A DNA stretch of 64,000 bases, from assembly GCF_014199395.1 (NCBI RefSeq), contig NZ_JACIJM010000004.1, forward strand, positions 310,001 through 374,000, written 5' to 3'. Positions 52,654 through 59,336 of the stretch are shown here, in pieces. How positions within the stretch are numbered: position 1 is the stretch's first letter; the number at the start of each line of letters is the position of its first letter. A program made the position numbers and the translations under genes. The DNA is from Yoonia ponticola. GTDB lineage: Bacteria > Pseudomonadota > Alphaproteobacteria > Rhodobacterales > Rhodobacteraceae. The notes under the pieces are model-generated. The model worked only from the letters and a program-made list of their open reading frames with translations. It was not told the origin of the DNA and made no database searches.

Positions 52654-53357
52654 CCTTTTCCGAGGCGCGAAATATAGCGCGCCTTGTTGTAATCGAACCA
52701 TGTCTTTGAAATCTCGGCAGCAGTCCCCGCCGCATCATAACTGATCCGTTCAATATATCCGGCCATCTGACCGGCCATTATGGGGTAGTCCGCACCGCCC
52801 CACTCAGGGACCGCAGCCACGCCGATTTCGTCCACAGCGGACCCGATCAAAAGACCCAAATCGTTGCGGTAAAAGTGGTAAAGCGACTCGCTCAGATCAT
52901 CGGCCGTGATCCGGTCGCGGTATGATCCATCGAGCCAGATTTCCTCTAGCGCTATCGCTTTGCCGTCCAACGACCGCACGCGCCTGATCCTATGGCCCTC
53001 GGACGCACTGCCAAAGGCGGGCATATCCGCCGTTTTCCCCAAGCGATCCACCGACAATATCCGCGCTGTGGGCAAGCCGCCGCCGCCGATAAGCTCCAGC
53101 CGGAACATCGCATAGACGGACGCCACATCGGTCTGAAAACGCACGTAGTTTCCCGACCCCTGCACACGGTGCAACATGCCTTTGCCTTCAAGGTCGCTGA
53201 GCGCTTTGCGCAAGGTTCCGACCGAGATGCCTAGCTCTGCTGCCATGTCCCGTTCGGGGGCCAAACGCGCCCCGTCGATCAAGTGACCTGCGGCGATTTC
53301 GCGGATCAGCATTTCGCTGACCTGAATGTATTTTGGTAATGACGACGCGTCCGCCAT
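52650..53357 (-). CDS. GntR-family regulator with UTRA domain
   Basis: 235 residues from ATG 53357 (GGAAGGGG 5 bases upstream; the longer frame to 53408 runs through the direct repeats). An N-terminal winged helix (residues 8-72: K-Y-I-Q-V-S-E-M-L, L-A-P-E-R-D-M-A-A-E-L-G-I-S-V-G-T-L-R-K-A) precedes a UTRA ligand-binding domain (about 85-225). This is a HutC-subfamily layout that often senses sugars. It is co-transcribed with the Gfo/Idh/MocA gene and divergent from the monooxygenase gene, so it probably represses the sulfoquinovose genes until a pathway sugar binds. Confidence 0.88.
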   Translation of the reverse strand: MADASSLPKYIQVSEMLIREIAAGHLIDGARLAPERDMAAELGISVGTLRKALSDLEGKGMLHRVQGSGNYVRFQTDVASVYAMFRLELIGGGGLPTARILSVDRLGKTADMPAFGSASEGHRIRRVRSLDGKAIALEEIWLDGSYRDRITADDLSESLYHFYRNDLGLLIGSAVDEIGVAAVPEWGGADYPIMAGQMAGYIERISYDAAGTAAEISKTWFDYNKARYISRLGKG

Positions 53358-53384
53358 GATGGCCCCTTCCGTGTCAAAGCCAAA

Positions 53385-53404
53385 TTGATGCACCATTGAT
53401 GCAC
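53385..53404. promoter_or_regulatory. direct repeat, candidate GntR operator
   Basis: TTGATGCAC at 53385-53393 and 53396-53404, 11 bases apart (one helical turn), in the divergent region between gntR and the monooxygenase gene. Confidence 0.45.
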
Positions 53405-53457
53405 ACAATCCGGCGTGTTAGGCAAGAGGTAACACAGCCCAGCCAGAGGTGGAATCG

Positions 53458-54615
53458 ATGACTATTGTACCAATCACCAGCCCCGATCTTGATGCCGCAG
53501 AGGTATCTTGGTTTTCTGCATTGTGTTCAGATGATTACCAGTTTTTAGGTGTGCCGGATACGGACCTGAAATCGACGTGGGAGCACTGCCGTGACATCGG
53601 TTTGACGGCTGAAAAGCAGGGCTTCAGAAACATCCTTGCACCCTCGTCCTATCAGGTTGGCCAAGACACATTGTCTTATGTGGCAGGCATGGCGCCGCTG
53701 ACCGAAAAGATTAATTTTCTAGCCGCGATCCGCTGTGGTGAGGTGCAACCGATCATGCTGGCACGCACGATTGCGACGCTGGATCACATGCTCAAAGGTC
53801 GCCTCACCCTGAACGTGATCTCATCGGATTTTCCGGGTGAAGTCGCCCCGTCTCCTTACCGTTACAAACGTAGCCACGAGGTTGTGCAAATCCTGCGTCA
53901 AGCGTGGACGCAAGACGAGATCACGCACCACGGCGACGTCTATGACTTTGACAAAGTCCCAACTGGCCCCGCGAAACCATATCAGCAAAATGGCGGCCCA
54001 TTGTTGTATTTTGGCGGCTACTCACCCGATGCGTTGGAACTGTGCGGGGCGCAGTGTGACGTCTATCTGATGTGGCCTGAAACGCAGGATGTTTTAGCCC
54101 AACGAATGAAGGACGTTCATGCCCGTGCAGCGGCGCATAACCGCACGCTGGACTACGGTTTGCGCGTCCATATGATCGTGCGCGACACCGAGGCTGAGGC
54201 CAAGGAATACGCCGATTATATCGCCAGCAAGTTGGACGACGAATACGGCAAATTGATCCGTGACCGCGCGCACGACAGCATCTCGCTTGGTGTGGCGCAT
54301 CAGGCGAAAGCCCGCGAATTGGCTGACAAATTCGGCTACACCGAACCCGGCTTGTGGACTGGCGTTGGCCGTGCACGGTCTGGCTGTGGCGCCGCCTTGG
54401 TTGGGTCAACCGATCAAGTGTTGTCCAAGATCGAAAGCTATCAAAAAATGGGCATCCGCTCGTTTATCTTTTCGGGTTATCCGCATATCGCTGAGGCCGA
54501 ACACTTTGGCAGCCGCGTCATGCCACACCTTAAAACATGCTCTCTGCCACATGCCTACGGGCGCGTGCCAGCAGAGACACCCGCAACACCACTAGGCACA
54601 GGACCACGCACATGA
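53458..54615 (+). CDS. smoC: FMNH2-dependent monooxygenase of the SsuD/LLM family, probable sulfoquinovose monooxygenase
   Basis: 385 residues from ATG 53458 (AGAGG 8 bases upstream; an in-frame GTG at 53449 overlaps that site). It is a bacterial-luciferase-like TIM-barrel enzyme of the alkanesulfonate monooxygenase branch. Visible are S-Y-Q-V-G-Q-D-T near residue 66, C-G-E-V-Q-P-I-M-L-A-R-T-I-A-T-L-D-H near 95, L-N-V-I-S-S-D-F-P-G-E near 119 and L-L-Y-F-G-G-Y-S-P-D-A near 185. With flavin reductase and aldo/keto reductase directly downstream, the predicted reaction is oxidation of sulfoquinovose to 6-oxo-glucose plus sulfite. A simple alkanesulfonate role would not need the AKR. Confidence 0.83.
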   Translation: MTIVPITSPDLDAAEVSWFSALCSDDYQFLGVPDTDLKSTWEHCRDIGLTAEKQGFRNILAPSSYQVGQDTLSYVAGMAPLTEKINFLAAIRCGEVQPIMLARTIATLDHMLKGRLTLNVISSDFPGEVAPSPYRYKRSHEVVQILRQAWTQDEITHHGDVYDFDKVPTGPAKPYQQNGGPLLYFGGYSPDALELCGAQCDVYLMWPETQDVLAQRMKDVHARAAAHNRTLDYGLRVHMIVRDTEAEAKEYADYIASKLDDEYGKLIRDRAHDSISLGVAHQAKARELADKFGYTEPGLWTGVGRARSGCGAALVGSTDQVLSKIESYQKMGIRSFIFSGYPHIAEAEHFGSRVMPHLKTCSLPHAYGRVPAETPATPLGTGPRT

Positions 54616-55502
54616 ACCGCGTCGATATCACCAAAGACCTCTCGTTTTCCCGCATCGTTTACGGCATGTGGCGGCTGGCCGAGGCGTCAGATACATCACC
54701 CGCCCACGTTCAGGAAAAGATTGAAGCTTGCCTTGCGCAAGGCATCACAACAATGGACCAAGCCGACATTTACGGCGGCTATGAGGCCGAAGAAGTGTTG
54801 GGTGCAGCCTTGAAAGCCGCCCCTGCCCTGAAAGACAAAATCGAGATCGTGACCAAGTGCGATATCGTGGCCCCTGCTGGCCGTTATGCTGATGCGACGG
54901 GCAAATATTACGACACCTCTGCGGCGCATGTCACAGCGTCCGTAGATCATTCGCTGCGCCTGATGAACGTTGATAAAATCGACACGTTGCTGATCCACCG
55001 CCCCGATCCGTTCATGGATCACCACGAAACGGGTGCCGCATTGGACGCGCTTGTCGCATCTGGCAAAGTCCGCTCGGTGGGCGTCTCGAATTTCAAACTG
55101 CACGACTGGACGCTGCTGCAATCTGCGATGAAAACGCAGCTTGTGACCAACCAGATCGAGCTGTCCGTGACGGCAAACGCTGGCTTCACCAATGGCGATG
55201 TGGCGTATCTGCAGGAACGTGACGTGCCGATCATGGCATGGTCGCCGCTGGGTGGTGGCGCGTTGCTGACGTCCAATTCTGCGACCCGCGACCTGATGGG
55301 CGAAATTGGTGCCGCTCACGGTGTTGATGCAAGCGCTGTTGCAGTGGCGTGGCTTCTGGCGCATCCTGCAAATATCATGCCGGTGATGGGGACCAATAAC
55401 CTAAGCCGGATCAAAGCGTTATCAGATGCGTTTAAGGTCGATATGACACGGCAGGTTTGGTTCCAGCTTTACACCGCAGCTCTTGGCAATGAGGTTCCAT
55501 AA
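54612..55502 (+). CDS. smoB: aldo/keto reductase, probable 6-oxo-glucose reductase
   Basis: 296 residues; ATG 54612 overlaps the monooxygenase stop by 4 bases. It is an AKR TIM barrel with the catalytic tetrad pattern: Asp-Y (D-Q-A-D-I-Y-G-G-Y near residue 52), Lys in I-V-T-K-C-D near 84, and His in L-L-I-H-R-P-D near 127. It also has the V-G-V-S-N-F segment and the C-terminal M-G-T-N-N-L-S-R-I NADP(H) site. It is the YdhF-like subgroup. In the sulfo-SMO pathway SmoB reduces 6-dehydroglucose to glucose, which then enters central metabolism. That assignment comes from the gene order. Confidence 0.83.
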   Translation: MNRVDITKDLSFSRIVYGMWRLAEASDTSPAHVQEKIEACLAQGITTMDQADIYGGYEAEEVLGAALKAAPALKDKIEIVTKCDIVAPAGRYADATGKYYDTSAAHVTASVDHSLRLMNVDKIDTLLIHRPDPFMDHHETGAALDALVASGKVRSVGVSNFKLHDWTLLQSAMKTQLVTNQIELSVTANAGFTNGDVAYLQERDVPIMAWSPLGGGALLTSNSATRDLMGEIGAAHGVDASAVAVAWLLAHPANIMPVMGTNNLSRIKALSDAFKVDMTRQVWFQLYTAALGNEVP

Positions 55503-56008
55503 TGGACGCAGGCACAATCGCGACTTTCAATCCCAGTAGTGACCCAGACAGCTTTCGTGGCGCGTTAGGGGCATTTGTCACTGGCGTCACAGTGATCACA
55601 ACCGACGGGCCTGAGGGGCCGGTGGCCATCGTCGCCAACAGCTTTGCCAGCGTATCGCTGGACCCGCCGTTGGTGTTGTGGTCGCCCGCCAAAGCGTCGA
55701 AACGGTTTGAACATTTCGCGGGATCGCGCCGCTTTGCTGTGCATATTCTGGCGGCAGATCAACGCGATATCTGTGCTGCGATCATCAAATCCAAGACCGC
55801 AATCAAGGACGTGCCGATGCATCTGTCCCACTGCGGCATGCCGATTATCGAAGGCGCATTGGCGACGTTTGAATGCTCGTTAGAGGCGACACATGACGCA
55901 GGCGATCACGTGATCGTCGTGGGCCGCGTGACCAAAGCGCAGCACAATGGCGGCGAGCCGCTGGTGTTTCACGGCGGCCAATACGGACAATTTGCGACGA
56001 TCGACTAA
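55502..56008 (+). CDS. smoA: flavin reductase family protein, partner of the monooxygenase
   Basis: 168 residues, overlapping the AKR gene by 1 base. It is a flavin_reduct-domain protein (FMN-binding split barrel): F-R-G-A-L-G-A-F-V-T-G-V-T-V-I-T-T near residue 18, A-N-S-F-A-S-V-S-L-D-P-P-L-V near 48, F-x-x-S-x-R-F-A-V-H-I-L near 77, and D-H-V-I-V-V-G-R-V near 137. It would supply reduced FMN to the SsuD-like monooxygenase from NAD(P)H. It is the last gene of the operon before a strong hairpin. Confidence 0.86.
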   Translation: MDAGTIATFNPSSDPDSFRGALGAFVTGVTVITTDGPEGPVAIVANSFASVSLDPPLVLWSPAKASKRFEHFAGSRRFAVHILAADQRDICAAIIKSKTAIKDVPMHLSHCGMPIIEGALATFECSLEATHDAGDHVIVVGRVTKAQHNGGEPLVFHGGQYGQFATID

Positions 56009-56031
56009 GCCGGTTTCGTCTTTTAAATTCA

Positions 56032-56062
56032 GAAGGGTGGCGACATCGTTTTGCCACCCTTC
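56032..56062 (+). terminator. hairpin between smoA and the dehalogenase fusion gene
   Basis: GAAGGGTGGC (56032-56041) and GCCACCCTTC (56053-56062), 10-bp perfect arms with an 11-base loop ending in TTTT. It starts 24 bases after the smoA stop and probably separates the two transcripts. There is no T-tract immediately after the stem. Confidence 0.7.
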
Positions 56063-56129
56063 GCAAGCGTTTTCGCCTTGCCCCTGCCCTGCGTTGTCGG
56101 TTTCATAGCCGCAACAAAAGGCCACTTTT

Positions 56130-59100
56130 ATGAAAATATTTTCCGACAAATCTCGTGCGCCGCATTTGGGAGTGTATCCGTCAGAGCGGTTGCGGCGGGT
56201 TTCTGCGATGCCTGCGCTGGACATCGCGCCGCTGGCTCCGTTGAATTTTCACAGGCCCGAAGACCCTGAAAGCATCGTGAACGCGATGGGCGAATTTCAG
56301 GCTATGATGGACGCTATTCGCGGGGGGATTGTGAATGGAACGGTTGCGGATATTCCTGATGATCTTGTCGAGCGATCTCATCATCTGAAATCGTTTGGAT
56401 ATTTTTCAGATGCGTCGATGGTCGGAATTGGGCCTTTGGTGGATGCTTGTCTGTTAGATGCGCCGACCTGCAACCCTGACATTGCCCGTTTGGCAGAGGA
56501 TTTAAAGACGCGGCAGACCAAGACTTTGGCGGCCGGGATCGACTTGATCATGGCCGATCTGAAGGAGTCGATGCAGGCAGATCCGGTCCCGATTACGGCC
56601 CACACGACGACGATCACATTCGTGCAAGAATACCACCGCGACCCTGATCCCTATGAGCCAGGCAGTGACTGGATCAAAGACGCGCAGGCCCATCGTGCGT
56701 GTTTGCGGGCGACTGAAACTGCGACGGTTATCGCCAATTATATAAGGTTGTTAGGCTGGGATGCACGGGCGCATACGGCGACGACATCTGACGTGGATTT
56801 GCGCAAATGCGCGGTGGCAACGGGGCTTGCGACGATCGAAGACGGGGCCTTGGTTGCCCCTTGGGTCGGCACCCGATTTGGGCTGGCTGCGATCACAACG
56901 ACGATGCCGTTGGCACATGATTTACCGCTTGCCGCGATGGCGGATCAACCGTGGTTTCAGACCCAAGGGCCTGCGTGGTGGACCGGATACGGCACGCAGA
57001 AATCCGCGTTCAACCGCGATCCATATGCGCAGCGCCGCTACGCCGAGGGCGCGCATCCGTTTGAAAAACTTAAGCGTGTCGCGACCCCCACGACCTATAT
57101 CGACGAGCCGAATGTGGCGCGCGTGCCAAAGCGTGCGGATTTGTTTGCGCGGGCGCAATTTGGCGACATGGGCAAGCACACGCAAAACGCGATGAAGGGC
57201 GGGATGCATGTGCGCAAAGCGGCCCCAGCGGCGGCGCAACGCCGTGCTTTGGGGGCGTTTACCTTGCTGCAGGACGGGGCCAGCCGTGATGTGTATCGCG
57301 TCACAGATGCGCAGCGCAATGCCGCGAATATCAAGGCGGCGTCGTATTTTCTGGGGGCTGACGCGGTAGGGCTTTCGCGCTGTCCGGATTGGACGTGGTA
57401 TAGCCACGATGCGACCGGCACGCCGATTATTCCTGAACATGATCAAGCGATTAGCATGATTATTGACCAAGGATTTGAGACGATGGATGGGTCGAGCGGC
57501 GATGATTGGATCGCCGTTGCGCAGTCAATGCGGGCTTACCTTCGGTTCTCGTTGATCGGCGGCGTGATCGGGCAGCACATCCGTAATCTGGGCTACAAGG
57601 CCAAGGCGCATACGGTGATCGACGGTGAGGTCTTGCAGCCGCCGCTTTTGCTGCTTGCGGGGCTGGGCGAAGTGTCGCGGATCGGCGAAGTCATCCTAAA
57701 CCCATACCTTGGGCCGCGTCTGAAGTCCGGTGCTGTGACCACAGATATGCCGATGGATCACGATCTGCCGATTGATTTTGGCCTGCAAAGTTTCTGCGAA
57801 AGTTGTAATAAATGTGCCCGTGAATGCCCCTCTGGCGCGATTACCGCCGGGCCGAAACTAATGTTTAATGGCTACGAGATTTGGAAATCAGACAGCCAGA
57901 AATGCGCGACCTACCGGATCACGACGGACGGCGGTGCGATGTGCGGCCGGTGCATGAAAACCTGTCCGTGGAATTTGGAAGGGCTGTTCGCTGAGGCTCC
58001 GTTTCGGTGGGCAGCGAGCAACATTCCCAAGGCCGCGCCTGTGCTGGCAAGGCTGGATGATATGGTCGGCAATGGTGGTTTAAATCCGGTTAAAAAATGG
58101 TGGTGGGATATTTCGCTGCACGAGGATGGTGGCTATAAACCGACGCCTGATCCGGTGAATACACGCGATTTACAGGTCGATTTGGATCTGAAATACGAAG
58201 ACCAAACCTTGGCGGTTTACCCTGCCCCGTTGGCCCCGCATCCGTGGCCCTACCCTGATCCGATGGACCGCGAAAAGGGGATCGAAGCGTACCACGCGAT
58301 GCTGACGGCGGACGCCTATAAGTTGAAATCGGCCAAGGGCGAAACTGATCACATTCACCGCTATGTCGTACCGACCGATGCGCCCGTGATCGCGGTGCGC
58401 GTGTCCAAAGTTGAGGTGATGACCGACGATGTGACGATGTATGAATTCGAGGCCTTGGATGGTGCGGACTTGCCTGCGTGGACGGCGGGCGCGCATCTGG
58501 ATATTGTTGTAGCCCCCGAGATGCTGCGACAATATTCCATGTCCGGAGACCCTTCTGATACGGCAAAATATCAAATTGGCGTATTGCGCGAAGATAATGG
58601 CCGTGGTGGTTCGGCCTTGCTGCACCGGATATTTAGTGAAGGGCGGCGGGTGTTTATATCGAAGCCGATCAACCATTTTGCGCTGATTGAGGATGCTGCC
58701 AAAACCTACCTGATGGGTGGGGGGATTGGCGTGACGCCGATGATTGCTTTTGCACATCGGTTGCACGCGATTGGTCGCGATTTTGCGCTGCATTATTCGT
58801 GCGGATCACGCGGCTCTGCTGGATATTTGGCAGAACTGGCGCGGTTCGCTTGGGCGGATAAGGTGCATTTGCATTTCAGCGATGAAGATACGCGGGCTGA
58901 TCTGGATGCGATTTTGCAAGCGGCCCCTGCGGGCAGTCACGTTTATACCTGCGGACCTGATCGCTATATGTCGGCGGTGATTGATGCTGCGACGCGGGCG
59001 GATTTCCCGGATGACGCGCGGCATTTGGAGTATTTCAACCTGCCGGAACAGCCCGCTTACGAGAACCATCCGTTTACGATAAAACTGAAAGACGGGCGCA

Positions 59101-59330
59101 GCTTTGCCGTGCCAGTGGATAAATCCGGGACTGATATTTTGCAGGAAAACGGGGTGCCTGTTGATGTGAAATGCAGTGACGGTTTGTGTGGCGTTTGCCA
59201 ATGCGGGCTGGTGTCTGGTGAGGTTGAACACCGCGATTTCGTACTGTCTGCGAAACAGCGCGAGACACGGGTTATTCTGTGTCAAAGCCGTGCTGCGCAG
59301 CCGAACGGCGTGATTGAGATTGACCTTTGA
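56130..59330 (+). CDS. self-sufficient reductive dehalogenase: RdhA module fused to flavin/NAD(P)H reductase and [2Fe-2S] ferredoxin
   Basis: 1066 residues; AAAAGG 8 bases before ATG; no Tat or Sec signal, so cytoplasmic. The cobamide-binding part shows an internal duplication: residues about 181-266 (W-I-K-D-A-Q-A, A-R-A-H-T, T-T-T-M-P-L-x-H-D-L-P-L) resemble about 460-548 (W-I-A-V-A-Q-S, A-K-A-H-T, T-T-D-M-P-M-D-H-D-L-P-I). Two [4Fe-4S] motifs follow: Cys556, 559, 562, 566 and Cys592, 605, 608, 612. Tyr424 is a candidate for the proton-donating Tyr of catabolic RdhA. From about 745 a ferredoxin-reductase module has R-Q-Y-S (800-803) and G-G-G-I-G-V-T-P-M (863-871). The C-terminal ferredoxin has Cys1015, 1020, 1023, 1051. 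The layout matches BhbA-type catabolic dehalogenases for halophenolics; the substrate is unknown. QueG is excluded by length and fusion. Confidence 0.9.
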   Translation: MKIFSDKSRAPHLGVYPSERLRRVSAMPALDIAPLAPLNFHRPEDPESIVNAMGEFQAMMDAIRGGIVNGTVADIPDDLVERSHHLKSFGYFSDASMVGIGPLVDACLLDAPTCNPDIARLAEDLKTRQTKTLAAGIDLIMADLKESMQADPVPITAHTTTITFVQEYHRDPDPYEPGSDWIKDAQAHRACLRATETATVIANYIRLLGWDARAHTATTSDVDLRKCAVATGLATIEDGALVAPWVGTRFGLAAITTTMPLAHDLPLAAMADQPWFQTQGPAWWTGYGTQKSAFNRDPYAQRRYAEGAHPFEKLKRVATPTTYIDEPNVARVPKRADLFARAQFGDMGKHTQNAMKGGMHVRKAAPAAAQRRALGAFTLLQDGASRDVYRVTDAQRNAANIKAASYFLGADAVGLSRCPDWTWYSHDATGTPIIPEHDQAISMIIDQGFETMDGSSGDDWIAVAQSMRAYLRFSLIGGVIGQHIRNLGYKAKAHTVIDGEVLQPPLLLLAGLGEVSRIGEVILNPYLGPRLKSGAVTTDMPMDHDLPIDFGLQSFCESCNKCARECPSGAITAGPKLMFNGYEIWKSDSQKCATYRITTDGGAMCGRCMKTCPWNLEGLFAEAPFRWAASNIPKAAPVLARLDDMVGNGGLNPVKKWWWDISLHEDGGYKPTPDPVNTRDLQVDLDLKYEDQTLAVYPAPLAPHPWPYPDPMDREKGIEAYHAMLTADAYKLKSAKGETDHIHRYVVPTDAPVIAVRVSKVEVMTDDVTMYEFEALDGADLPAWTAGAHLDIVVAPEMLRQYSMSGDPSDTAKYQIGVLREDNGRGGSALLHRIFSEGRRVFISKPINHFALIEDAAKTYLMGGGIGVTPMIAFAHRLHAIGRDFALHYSCGSRGSAGYLAELARFAWADKVHLHFSDEDTRADLDAILQAAPAGSHVYTCGPDRYMSAVIDAATRADFPDDARHLEYFNLPEQPAYENHPFTIKLKDGRSFAVPVDKSGTDILQENGVPVDVKCSDGLCGVCQCGLVSGEVEHRDFVLSAKQRETRVILCQSRAAQPNGVIEIDL

Positions 59331-59336
59331 GTGCGG

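Noticed and set aside
56130..59330. Respiratory reductive dehalogenase or epoxyqueuosine reductase
   Set aside because: There is no Tat signal or membrane anchor partner, and the length with fused reductase and ferredoxin modules does not fit QueG.
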